Source of the DNA: Runella sp.
Lineage (GTDB): Bacteria; Bacteroidota; Bacteroidia; Cytophagales; Spirosomataceae
Direction of reading: 5' to 3'
NCBI RefSeq assembly: GCF_027484545.1
Contig: NZ_JAIXST010000059.1
Coordinates: forward strand, 1-38,960
Length of the DNA stretch: 38,960 bases
Under the pieces are notes generated by a model. The model searched no databases, was not told where the DNA came from, and saw only the letters and a program-made list of their open reading frames with translations. Position 1 is the stretch's first letter. Every line of letters begins with the position of its first letter. Below are positions 1 through 8,134 of this stretch, piece by piece. Position numbers and translations under genes: made by a program.

Positions 1-105
1 CTCTTAAAGCGAGAGCCGACTGAAATGAGTTTGGCTCGTAAGCGAAAGAAAGCCGCTCGCGACGATGCTTACCTTAAAACCCTGTTAAACCAACTTAACA
101 CTTGA
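1..105 (+). CDS. C-terminal end of a transposase, possibly ISAs1 family (partial)
   Basis: The first 34 codons of the window are open from base 1 to a TGA at 103-105. The peptide is basic and ends with RKRKKAARDDAYLKTLL and a short tail. From memory this resembles the C-terminus of ISAs1-family DDE transposases of Bacteroidota, which end with a lysine/arginine-rich stretch followed by a D-x-x-Y-L-x-x-L segment. The catalytic part lies outside the window, so the family is a guess. The bases just after the stop (TGCAATCACCCT, 106-117) could be the insertion-sequence end, because a gene fragment on the other strand begins exactly there. Alternative: the end of an unrelated basic protein. Confidence 0.4.
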   Translation, partial: LLKREPTEMSLARKRKKAARDDAYLKTLLNQLNT

Positions 106-115
106 TGCAATCACC

Positions 116-487
116 CTACTTGGCATGTGCTCCCATAAAGAATACCATTTTGGCGGTATCGGTCGGGTGCGTATTTTGGATGTTAAATTTCAACCAAGTT
201 CGTATCACCGTCACCTCGGAGTTGGTAGTGCGTTCATTGCGTTTTTCAGCGTAGGGGCGCAAGGCTTTTGCTCGCTGTACTTGATTCATTGTCAGTTCGT
301 TACGAGCTTTATCTTCATAAAAAAGTACGTTCCGGTCAATATCTTTCCCTTCACTCCAATCGGGTGTGCCATGGATGATGACGGGAGTTTGGGATTGGAC
401 ACTATGAAACGATGCAAGATAAAGGGGGAGGGTTACTATACTCCATAAACGAAACAGAGAAAATATAGGTCGTTGCAAAAAGGGCAT
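116..487 (-). pseudogene. Truncated 7TMR-DISM-type sensor protein (N-terminal fragment)
   Basis: The 123-residue product starts with a hydrophobic signal segment (about residues 8-32). It then shows the beginning of a periplasmic 7TMR-DISM extracellular-2 type domain, with words such as DRNVLFYEDKARNELT and WLKFNIQNTHP. Proteins of this class normally continue with a beta-sandwich, seven membrane helices and a histidine kinase or adenylate cyclase, 600 or more residues in all. Here the frame stops just after FFMGAHAK, within a few bases of the end of a probable transposase gene. I infer that the gene was cut by an insertion sequence or rearrangement and is not functional. The family call rests on remembered domain patterns. 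Confidence 0.6.
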
Positions 488-563
488 CGGTTAGTAGGTT
501 TTCAAGTTCTAAGGTAATCGAATAATAGGTACTTTGTGTGCTTTTATGGGGGAGCAGTGCATT

Positions 564-595
564 TTATTGAGGGAATTCAGAAAATTATTGAGGGA
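564..595. promoter_or_regulatory. Direct repeat pair, candidate operator
   Basis: TTATTGAGGGA occurs at 564-574 and again at 585-595, 21 bases apart, or two helical turns. The inverted half CCCTCAA lies at 654-660. All lie upstream of the cupin gene at 751. No regulator is identified, so this is only a candidate binding site. Confidence 0.25.
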
Positions 596-692
596 GTGAC
601 ATAACCCCAAACTTTATCTCATTTGTTTTACTCACTCAATAGAACCTTACCTTCCCTCAACGTTTCGCTTCATTCACCCCAAACCATTGGTT

Positions 693-719
693 TTGAGAAA
701 GTTTTAAAACATAGATTTG
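693..719 (+). promoter_or_regulatory. Predicted Bacteroidota promoter of the cupin gene
   Basis: TTG at 693-695 and TAGATTTG at 712-719 match the Bacteroidota sigma consensus (TTG near -33, TAnnTTTG near -7), with 16 bases between them. The start codon follows at 751, leaving a leader of about 25 bases. No other strong match lies in the 488-750 gap. Confidence 0.45.
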
Positions 720-750
720 GTAAAACTTCAATCCTAAACAACTCAAAACC

Positions 751-1362
751 ATGGAACGTCGAGATTTTATCAATGTCGGTTTATTGGCCGCTATCGGTGC
801 TGCCGCCACCACGCCTGCCGCACTCGCTGCTAATCCCTCAAGCGAATCGCTCAAACCCTTCTATTTGCCGCCTGCTGCTCCGTTGCAACCCGGTCCGGGC
901 GGTCTGGATATCCGCACGTGGGTCCGTTCTACCCAAACCAACAATCAATTTTCGTGCGTAGAAGCCGCCGTGGCTCCCAAATACATGGGGCCGCCACCCC
1001 ACATCCACAAAGAACTGGATGAAATTTGCTACGTTTTGGAGGGTACAGCTTCAGTTCTGGTAGGCAATAAGGTGTATGAAGTGGAAGCAGGTGGTTTTCA
1101 CATGCGACCACGGGGCATTGTACATACGTTTTGGAACGCAACCGACAAACCATTACGATTTATGGACCTGTATTTCAATCAGAACTTTGAAGATTATTTG
1201 GAAGAACTTTTTCATAAAATCTACGTGGATATGGCCAAGCAAAATCTCACACCCATGGATGCGGGAATTGGCAAGCGCATCACCGATTTGGATAAACGCT
1301 TTGGGGTTACGATGTTTCCCGAACAGCGACAAGCAATTGTGCAGAAATATGGATTGCGGTAA
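751..1362 (+). CDS. Exported cupin-domain protein (twin-arginine signal)
   Basis: The product is a 203-residue exported single-domain cupin. ERRDFINVG at residues 2-10 with a following hydrophobic stretch and AALAAN is a twin-arginine-type signal. Cupin motif 1 is clear at residues 80-98 (GPPPHIHKELDEICYVLEG) with H84, H86 and E91 as metal ligands. Motif 2 is near residues 115-129, with H125 as fourth ligand and N129. The C-terminus (about 135-203) is helical. Family members may be dioxygenases, isomerases or only binding proteins, and nothing here fixes the substrate. The gene stands alone between a broken sensor gene and a broken acyltransferase gene, with its own predicted promoter. Confidence 0.85.
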   Translation: MERRDFINVGLLAAIGAAATTPAALAANPSSESLKPFYLPPAAPLQPGPGGLDIRTWVRSTQTNNQFSCVEAAVAPKYMGPPPHIHKELDEICYVLEGTASVLVGNKVYEVEAGGFHMRPRGIVHTFWNATDKPLRFMDLYFNQNFEDYLEELFHKIYVDMAKQNLTPMDAGIGKRITDLDKRFGVTMFPEQRQAIVQKYGLR

Positions 1363-1451
1363 GATATGTCGTTTTTTTACCACTAAAACGCTGTAAATTA
1401 ATCACTTCTTGCGTACAAATACCCTTCTACTAAAAACCTTACTCTTGAAAT

Positions 1452-1806
1452 ATGAAACTCTCAACCCCCTACCTCTCCAATCTTACGCCCCTGCGCGGCA
1501 TTGCTGCCCTGCTCACCGTCATGTTTCACGTCGATCTGATGCTCGGCGGAGGAAATGTCCTTCTCAAATTCAAAGACTCGTTTCTTATCAACCGTATGTA
1601 TCTCATGGTGGATTTTTTCTTTGTCTTGAGTGGGTTTATCATGTGCCACGTATATGCAAATAGGTTTATCACCTCAGTGAGTAAAAATGAATTCAAACAC
1701 TTCACAATAGCCCGTTTTGCACGAGTCTATCCATTGCATTTGTTCACGTTGCTCTATTGTATTTTGCTTTATAGTTTCTTTTTATTGGCAGGAGGTGTCG
1801 ATACCA
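1452..1806 (+). pseudogene. 5' fragment of an acyltransferase-3 family gene
   Basis: From ATG 1452 the product begins LSNLTPLRGIAALLTVMFHV, continues with a VDFFFVLSGFIM membrane segment, then has FTIARFARVYPLHLFTLL. This is the classic N-terminus of acyltransferase-3 (OafA/NodX-like) integral membrane proteins that O-acylate surface sugars. Such proteins have about 350-400 residues and ten membrane helices. Here similarity ends after about 115 residues, near SFFLLAGGVD. The DNA then switches to susC sequence in another frame, and the original frame stops at 1863-1865. The gene is truncated and cannot make a full enzyme. The junction is at about 1795-1812. Confidence 0.75.
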
Positions 1807-3909
1807 ATATAATGACAGAAGTAACCTTACTTCCAACATCGGCGTTGAATTGGCAAAAGGTCTAAAATTCCGTTCGACAACGCAATTGGTTTATACCAAA
1901 AACACTGTCAATGGTAACCAAGGACTTGTATATCCTATTTTTAACAGCCGCGCATTTGCTGACTACAACGCAACTACGCCTGATGGTAATCCGGTCGTTT
2001 ATTTAGGTGATGCAGTGGGTGTAAACGGAAACAACCCGGTATATACTCAAAACTACTTAAAGCAAAATGATGTAAAAGTAGATGTGGTACAAAATTTCAA
2101 TTTGAACTACAATCTGAACAAATTTGTAGAGTTGGATGCCAAATATGGTCTCAATTATCGCAAAGAAGACTTCAAACGCATTGTTCAGAATCAATCCGAA
2201 AACCTGAACTCAAACGCTACCGAACACTGGGTAGGTAGTGATATTTCACCTGATAATACCGGTGGAATTGACCGTTATACGTACGGAACTACCTTTCAAA
2301 ACTTCCTCGCAACGGCTTTCATCCGTACCGATTTCAAAGAAGATTTCAATTTGAATATTCCAATCCGTACTTCTACGCAAGTATCATTTGACTATCGTAA
2401 CAACAAGTACTCGGTTTATAGCGCTGCCTCTGCTCAGTTGCTCAGTTGCCTACTTATACGCCTTTTACGAGTACTCAGGGTAGTTCTTTTAAAGTGACCA
2501 ACGATTACGTAGAACCTTTCATCACCTATGGTTATTTGGTTAACCAGCGGATTGAATTTGGTGATATCTTAGGGGTTACTGGAGGCTTCCGAAGCGATTA
2601 TTCTTCCGCATTTGGGGGTGGTTCCAAGCCCTTCACGTTCCCAAGAGGCGATGCCTACGTTCGTTTGTCAGAAATTAACTTTTGGAAAAACAGCGCCATT
2701 GCCAACGCAATTCCAGAATTCAAATTAAGAGCTGCTTATGGAGCGGCTGGGATTCAGCCAAAACCGTTTGACCGCTACGTAACTTTAAGTACCAAAGTGT
2801 TAGGAAACAGCAATGCTTTTTATTTTGACCCCAACCAAAACAATCCGGGATTGAACGTAGAAGTTTCCAAAGAACTTGAAATTGGTTCTGATATGACGTT
2901 CAATCTGGGCAAAAACGGCAATTGGCTTAATGATGTTCGTCTTTCAGCGACATATTGGAAACGTACCACAGACAACGCTATCGGGAACGTAGATGCTGCC
3001 CCGTCTTCAGGTTCAGGTACGCTGAAAACCAATGCATTTTCATTGGGTTCACACGGTATTCAGGCGAGTTTAAATCTGAGTGTCTATAAAAGCAGAGGTT
3101 TTTCCTGGAACATGACAACCAACTTCGGTAAACAAACTTCGCAGATTAACTCGGTAGTAGGTGATCAGGAAATTGTAGTGATTTCAAACGCAGGAAGTAC
3201 CAACTACGTGCTGAGAGCAGGCGAAAAAATCGGACAGTTGTATGGTTTCAAAATGTTGCATGACTTGAACGAGAAGAAGCCGGACGGTTCTTTGTTTATC
3301 CCCCAATCAGAGCAGAGCAAATATACCTTGGCAAGCAATGGCTATGTAGTGGATAAAGCCACTAAGTTCCCGTACGTAACTCCCGACAAATACAGCTTTG
3401 GAGACCCGAACCCTAAGTTCAACATGTCTTTCATCAATGATTTTACGTTCAAAAACTTCCTGACATTCTCCTTCCAGATTGATTGGGTAAACGGAAGCCA
3501 CCTCTATAACCAAACCAAAGAGTGGATGTATCGTGACGGTATCCATGCCGACTATGCCAAATCATTCTCAATTGATGGTCAACCGGGCGCATGGACTGCC
3601 TTTTACAGAGGTGTGTATGCAGCTGTTCAACGGAACGGCACCAAAGATTATTTCTACGAAAATGCTTCGTTTGCTCGCTTGAGAAATATTTCTGTAGCGT
3701 TGGATTTTGCAAAAATGACCAAACTTCCTGCTTTCAAAAGACTTCAATTGGTACTTTCGGGACGTAACTTAGTCACCATCACTAAATACACCGGAATGGA
3801 CCCTGAAATCAGTTCAGGTTCTGTTAACTCGGCTTGGGACAGAGGTACAGACCACAGTACCATGCCTAACTTTAAGTCGTACCAAGCTACTCTTAATTTC
3901 GGATTCTAA
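1806..3909 (+). pseudogene. SusC/RagA-family TonB-dependent transporter, 5'-truncated and frameshifted
   Basis: SusC-like outer-membrane barrel sequence begins abruptly near NDRSNLTSNIGVELAKGLKF and runs to a normal end (ATLNFGF, stop 3907-3909), about 700 residues. Full SusC proteins have about 1000 residues, with a signal peptide, a carboxypeptidase-regulatory domain and a plug, all missing here. The frame from about 1802 to 2437 breaks at 2431-2446, where TGCTCAGT is present twice in tandem. Removing one copy joins SAASAQL directly to PTYTPFTSTQG in the frame that continues to 3909. No start codon or promoter is seen for the fragment, although TTG 1850 or an internal site could start short pieces. 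It precedes its susD partner by 14 bases, as in intact pairs. In intact form it would import a glycan or other ligand bound by the SusD lipoprotein. Confidence 0.85.
2431..2446. repeat. 8-bp tandem duplication that frameshifts susC
   Basis: TGCTCAGT occupies 2431-2438 and 2439-2446. The extra copy adds eight bases and shifts the frame. Deleting it restores the reading frame with sensible SusC sequence on both sides. Confidence 0.85.
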
Positions 3910-3923
3910 TTTTGTAAAAACGG

Positions 3924-5555
3924 ATGAACATGAAAAAGACACAATTATTTTTATTGATACTGGTGCTGGGAGTGAGTTTTTCGTGCAAAGACCAATTGGA
4001 CGTAAAAAACCCTAACTCACCTACTACTGGCAGTGCCAACTCTGAAACGGGCCTGATTTCTTTGGCTCAGGGCGGCGTATACGTCAATGGTTTTATTACG
4101 CTCAAATACGGCGGTTTTACGGGTACTTTCTGGGGAGATCCTTTTTCGTATCATGATATTATGGGCGATGTTGTCGGTGTAGAAGCGGCCAACCAACGTA
4201 TCAACGAAATCGGCTGTCCTAACTACGTCATATTGGATGACGGCACCAAGGTAACCAACCCCAACTCACCAGCATTGCAGGCTGATATGATACGTCAGGT
4301 AAACATCAACAGCAACGCAAGTGATAACCCGCTCTATTACGAATGGGCATTCATGTATGCATTGAATACCGCCTGTAACAACGTTTTGGCGTTGGTTGAC
4401 GGTACTACTTTTACGGGAGATGCCACTACGAAGAAAAACACGTTGAAAGCATGGGCTTATTGGTGGAAAGGATATGCCTATTCAAGAATCGGTTCGATTT
4501 ACTACGCAGGCATCATCAACAATGAAGCCAGCGGAACCAATGCTAAATACGTCACCAAAGAAGATATCATTAAGGAATCAAACGCCAACTTTGACAAAGC
4601 AGCCACGCTTCTGGGTGGGCTTACTGCCAATGCTGATTATAATGCAGTGGTAAACAAACTGATTCCGGACTTCTTTCGAGTGGGAAAAGGCGGTTTGATT
4701 GATCCGGGCATGTGGGTTAGAAATATCAATACTATGAAAGCCCGTAACGTTTTGGTAAATACTACTTCCAAGACCATGTCGGCTGCTCAGTGGACTTCCA
4801 TTGTTGATTTAACCACCAATGGAATCAAAGCGTCTGACTATGTATTTACAGGACGCAACAACGCTACCAGCGACTTCTTTAATATTTCGCAAACACCCGC
4901 AGGTAACTCAGTGGGCCCTACTGCCGGCTATAAGATAAGTGAACGTTTGGTACAAGATTTCAAAGCTGGAGACAAACGTCTGGCTAACAACTTCGTAAAA
5001 CGTAAAAATGCCTGGATTGGAAACAACGACCGCGGTAATATTTTTAACACCAGTTGGGACTTACTTGACGGCGGCGCAGGTATGGCAGGTATTGTTTCAT
5101 TGGGTAGCAGAGCAGTAGGCGGTTATGAACTCTTCATGGCCGGCACTTACGAAGAAAACGAATTGACCAAAGCCGAAGCCTTGATTAACTCGGGCAAAAT
5201 CGAAGAGGGTCTTAAAATCATTGATGCCATTCGTACAGTACAGGGCGCAGGAATAGCCGCAGTAGCCGGCAAAAGCCTTACCCTTGCACAAGCCCAAGAA
5301 GAACTGCGCAGAGAACGTCGCGTAGTATTACCATTCCGAGGTTTGGCTTTCTACGATGCTCGCCGTTGGGGAGTTATTGACGACGTCGCCAAAGGTGGGG
5401 GCAGAACCAACTGCGTCGTCTTAGACAAAGAAGGGAAATTGAATACTAAGGCTACCATTAGCTACAACTATTTGGATTACTGGGATGTGCCTGATAATGA
5501 ATTGGCCTACAATAAACCTGACGCAGGAAGCGCTCCGGTAAAAAACCCTAAGTAG
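3924..5555 (+). CDS. SusD/RagB-family nutrient-binding outer-membrane lipoprotein
   Basis: The 543-residue protein has a lipoprotein signal, with LLILVLGVSFSC placing the lipid-modified cysteine at residue 21. It then has SusD features: an early helix-rich segment (NPLYYEWAFMYALNTACNNVL), the tetratricopeptide-like ALKAWAYWWKGYAYSR region, and the typical C-terminal EELRRERRVVLPFRGLAFYD box, which marks the RagB/SusD fold. SusD proteins sit on the cell surface, bind the substrate and cap the SusC barrel. Two ATGs are possible (3924 and 3930) and both keep the signal. The gene follows the broken susC by 14 bases and is itself intact, so it may now be an orphan. The substrate cannot be read from sequence. 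Confidence 0.93.
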   Translation: MNMKKTQLFLLILVLGVSFSCKDQLDVKNPNSPTTGSANSETGLISLAQGGVYVNGFITLKYGGFTGTFWGDPFSYHDIMGDVVGVEAANQRINEIGCPNYVILDDGTKVTNPNSPALQADMIRQVNINSNASDNPLYYEWAFMYALNTACNNVLALVDGTTFTGDATTKKNTLKAWAYWWKGYAYSRIGSIYYAGIINNEASGTNAKYVTKEDIIKESNANFDKAATLLGGLTANADYNAVVNKLIPDFFRVGKGGLIDPGMWVRNINTMKARNVLVNTTSKTMSAAQWTSIVDLTTNGIKASDYVFTGRNNATSDFFNISQTPAGNSVGPTAGYKISERLVQDFKAGDKRLANNFVKRKNAWIGNNDRGNIFNTSWDLLDGGAGMAGIVSLGSRAVGGYELFMAGTYEENELTKAEALINSGKIEEGLKIIDAIRTVQGAGIAAVAGKSLTLAQAQEELRRERRVVLPFRGLAFYDARRWGVIDDVAKGGGRTNCVVLDKEGKLNTKATISYNYLDYWDVPDNELAYNKPDAGSAPVKNPK

Positions 5556-5889
5556 TAAATGTCAATTTGATTTAGTTTAGATGGATTGATAATAAAACCG
5601 CTCTTCTATCTCGAAGGGCGGTTTTTTGTGTCTATATCCATCCACTATAATTTCTCAGGCAATATTTATTTTACATAATTGTAACCAACAGGCAATTTTT
5701 ACGCTAATATTACTGTTGTCATTACTAATAGACTACCCGGATCCCCTATTTTTCCTATTCGCTTCTGGTTATACGCTCTTTTCAGACAATTAATCTAAGT
5801 CATTAAAATTTAGTCGGGTATCTCCATTTATGTTTTTCAACTCCAAATTCACTTTAAGTAACACATTTAACGATTAAGAACAAGACAAT
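5556..5889. other. Intergenic region with terminator
   Basis: This 334-base gap holds the susD terminator at 5594-5626. The rest is AT-rich and shows no open frame of interest. A weak promoter-like TATGTTTT lies at about 5829-5836, upstream of the cold-shock gene, without a clear TTG element. Confidence 0.5.
5594..5626 (+). terminator. Rho-independent terminator after susD
   Basis: AAAACCGCTCTTC (5594-5606) pairs with GAAGGGCGGTTTT (5613-5625), with one G-T pair and a 6-base loop, and is followed by a T run. It lies about 40 bases past the susD stop. Confidence 0.85.
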
Positions 5890-6345
5890 ATGGCCAGTTC
5901 CCAAGAAACATTCAGTAAAAAAGAAAGAGAAAAGAAACGATTAAAGAAAAAAAAGGACAAAGAGGAAAAGAAAGAAGAGCGGCAGGCAAATTCTAAAAAA
6001 GGTCAAAGCCTGGATGAAATGATTGCTTACGTCGATGAAAATGGAAACCTTACCTCTACTCCACCCGACCCAAGAAAAAAGAAAATAGTAAAAAGCGAAG
6101 ATATCCAACTCGGTGCATCGAAACAGGAAGATGCCGAACCTGCTGAAATCATCAGAGAAGGTGTCATTACTTTTTTCAACGAGCAGAAAGGATATGGTTT
6201 CATCAGAGACCTTAAATCACAGGAAAGCATTTTTGTCCATATCAATGAATTGGCAACCCCTGTGAAAGAAAATGATAAAGTGACTTTTGAAATTGAAATA
6301 CGCCAAAAAGGCCCAAGCGCTGTAGCCGTCAAGAAAATGGGTTAA
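5890..6345 (+). CDS. Cold-shock-domain protein with lysine-rich N-terminal extension
   Basis: The 151-residue protein has two parts. Residues about 8-38 are almost entirely lysine, glutamate and arginine, forming a highly charged helix. Residues about 88-150 are a cold-shock domain. The RNA-binding motifs RNP1 (KGYGFI, 100-105) and RNP2 (IFVHI, 114-118) are intact. Such proteins bind single-stranded RNA or DNA and melt RNA structure. The basic tail probably adds nonspecific nucleic-acid affinity, a layout common in Bacteroidota. Simple Csp proteins have about 65-70 residues, so more than half of this one is extension and linker. It is monocistronic, with a strong terminator downstream. No cold-shock leader was identified. 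Confidence 0.92.
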   Translation: MASSQETFSKKEREKKRLKKKKDKEEKKEERQANSKKGQSLDEMIAYVDENGNLTSTPPDPRKKKIVKSEDIQLGASKQEDAEPAEIIREGVITFFNEQKGYGFIRDLKSQESIFVHINELATPVKENDKVTFEIEIRQKGPSAVAVKKMG

Positions 6346-6368
6346 GTGCCCGAACTCAACAAACGAAT

Positions 6369-6415
6369 AAAACGAAAGAGCCTCAAAACGGATAGTTTTG
6401 AGGCTCTTTCGTTTT
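6369..6415. terminator. Bidirectional terminator, perfect 21-bp stem
   Basis: A perfect 21-bp inverted repeat (6369-6389 with 6395-6415) surrounds the 5-base loop GGATA. The A-rich left flank and T-rich right end would let it act in both directions. It lies 24 bases after the cold-shock gene. Confidence 0.9.
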
Positions 6416-6432
6416 ACGAGCATTCCATAAAT

Positions 6433-6452
6433 GGGCTTCGCTCAGTATGACC
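6433..6452. repeat. Possible fragment of a dispersed repeat
   Basis: GGGCTTCGCTCAGTATGACC resembles a word seen in many bacterial intergenic repeats (the reverse reads GTCATACTGAGCGAAGC). This is from memory and only one copy is in the window. Confidence 0.3.
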
Positions 6453-6942
6453 TCAAGTAGGAGAAGTTTCATTGGCAATCTGATTGTTGCCATCATAGAA
6501 TGGTTGAAGTGTCATATCTTTGTTGAATAAAAGACACCTTGTCTTATTTTTAATTAAAATGGCTAAAAACTAATAGTAACTACAAAACAAAGCTGTTTTA
6601 ATTCCGTTAACTGAGTTAAGAATCAAAGAATTGAAGTAGTGCCAAAATCCAAAAACACCTCTAAAATTCGTCAAATTTTCAAGCCAAAACACTGACAACC
6701 AAATAGTTAATTTCACAAAAATGACAAAAATGACATTTATGAAAATCAGAATAATTGCCCAATAAGTATTGATTATGAGAGGGAAGGAAGGCAGATTTAA
6801 AGTTCATGTTTTCAAAAAACAATGACTTTCAAAAAGCTAAAACGATGTATCTTATTAAGGATTATTACGTACCAATGTTCTCTCAAGAACACATTTTTAT
6901 ACAGTTCTAAATAAATTTTTAATAGAAATGATTTTAATCTAT

Positions 6943-6971
6943 TTGACGCAAAACTAAAATCATTACCTTTG
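6943..6971 (+). promoter_or_regulatory. Predicted Bacteroidota promoter
   Basis: TTG at 6943-6945 and TACCTTTG at 6964-6971 are separated by 18 bases and match TTG/TAnnTTTG exactly. The start codon is at 7015, so the leader would be about 35-40 bases. Confidence 0.65.
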
Positions 6972-7014
6972 CCGTTGTTAATTTTTTGTTCTACCTTACT
7001 TCTGAGTTTTTACA

Positions 7015-7464
7015 ATGAAACAAAAGCAAATCAAATTCTTTTCTCAGGAAGATAATACCATTGAGAAAAAAAAAGCAGCTAAAGAAGAAGCTGTGGTTCC
7101 TTATGCCCACATTACTTCTAACGGTAAACTTACCTTGCCCCTTATTACTCTTCAATTCTTAGGCGTAGATACTGCCGGCGGTACCCGTTTTAAAGTAGGT
7201 ATTGATCAAAATAAAAAAGGATTTGTCGGTTTGTATTTAGTACCTATTCAATCAGCAGATGAACCCTCTTTTGAGTTGACCAGAATTGGCAGAGGTTACT
7301 CTTTATTATTGAAAGGCGTATTCCTAAAATTAGGATTGGATTTCAAAAACACTTATTACCGTTTTGTGCTTAAACCCGTTGATCTTGACGGAGTAGGGGA
7401 AGGCTTTTTTGCTAAACTTACGGAACAAAGTGTCAGAAAAGATTCAGAAGAAGACGGAGAGTAG
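7015..7464 (+). CDS. Conserved-looking hypothetical protein
   Basis: I do not recognise this 149-residue protein. It has a charged, lysine-rich N-terminus (residues 1-27), a beta-rich centre beginning PYAHITSNGKLTLPLITLQF, and an acidic tail ending EEDGE. There is no signal peptide or membrane segment, so it should be cytoplasmic. The ITSNGKLTLP phrase slightly recalls AbrB-type swapped-hairpin DNA-binding domains, but the rest does not follow that family and I do not assign it. A near-consensus promoter and a following terminator make it a complete single-gene unit, and its clean codon use supports a real gene. Confidence 0.8.
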   Translation: MKQKQIKFFSQEDNTIEKKKAAKEEAVVPYAHITSNGKLTLPLITLQFLGVDTAGGTRFKVGIDQNKKGFVGLYLVPIQSADEPSFELTRIGRGYSLLLKGVFLKLGLDFKNTYYRFVLKPVDLDGVGEGFFAKLTEQSVRKDSEEDGE

Positions 7465-7498
7465 ACATAAGCTCCAACAATTACTGATTAAGACATCG

Positions 7499-7534
7499 AA
7501 AGAGGCTGTTTCTAAAAAGAGACAACCTCTTTTT
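7499..7534 (+). terminator. Rho-independent terminator
   Basis: AAAGAGGCTGTTTCT (7499-7513) pairs with AGAGACAACCTCTTT (7518-7532) across a 4-base loop, with two wobble pairs, and runs into TTTTT. It lies 35 bases after the hypothetical gene. Confidence 0.85.
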
Positions 7535-7639
7535 ATTGAATACCAAGTAAGTACCCCAATTTTAATTCCATCAAAGTAAGAAAATCAATACCTAAACTTT
7601 AAATATGTAAACACACTATTTTTATGATACACTATCAGA

Positions 7640-7980
7640 TTGACTTTAATTTTTGCTTTTTTAACAGAAACCACCGGCGTCATTAGCTGTCAGTCCTTCT
7701 CACAAACGTCAGCAGAGAATAAAGAATTAATGCTTCCTCAACCAACAGTACAACCAGGTAATGGAATCGTTGTAAAGTATCAGTCAATAGCAATGTGTTA
7801 TTGTAAACTCTATGTATTTTTTCCCTTTGTAAACTTCTTAGACAGTACTGCTGACCGGTATAACTTGTAAAGGCAAAAAATAACATCCAACTCTACAAAG
7901 ACAGCAGAGGATATGGAAACTATCAAATACATTTTTTCGCCGAAAGTAGGCAGATGAATGTCAAAGTTCAAGCTATTTAA
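7640..7980 (+). pseudogene. Possible remnant of a small exported protein gene
   Basis: The first frame (TTG 7640 to TAA 7868-7870) begins with a hydrophobic segment and a cysteine, then CQSFSQTSAENKELMLPQPT. A second frame carries a coding-like stretch, NIQLYKDSRGYGNYQIHFF, ending at TAA 7978-7980. Together they could be one decayed gene with a frameshift near 7865. No family is recognised, and ordinary intergenic DNA is also possible. The rest of the 7465-8134 gap holds the terminator at 7499 and a weak promoter at 8068. Confidence 0.3.
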
Positions 7981-8067
7981 TCCTGAGTCTTTTTAAATTA
8001 AGCAATTTTCATTTGGCTTAATTGACATCTCCCGGCAATTTTGGCATTCTCTCTGCTCATTACAAAA

Positions 8068-8098
8068 TTGTCCATTAACAAGATATTTAATAACTTTA
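8068..8098 (+). promoter_or_regulatory. Candidate promoter of the dehydrogenase gene
   Basis: TTG (8068-8070) and TAACTTTA (8091-8098) are separated by 20 bases. The second element differs from TAnnTTTG only in its last base. The start codon is at 8135. Confidence 0.35.
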
Positions 8099-8134
8099 AG
8101 GAGATTTCCAAAAACCAAACCTGAATTTCATCTT

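Larger units (their letters stand above)
6346..7014. other. AT-rich intergenic region
   Basis: This 669-base gap contains the terminator at 6369-6415, a short repeat word at 6433-6452 and the promoter of the next gene at 6943-6971. The middle (6453-6940) is AT-rich, with no frame that looks coding on either strand and no RNA structure that I recognise. Confidence 0.5.

Noticed and set aside
6453-6940. Small RNA or riboswitch in the long AT-rich gap
   Set aside because: No conserved riboswitch core or stable extended fold could be recognised by eye.
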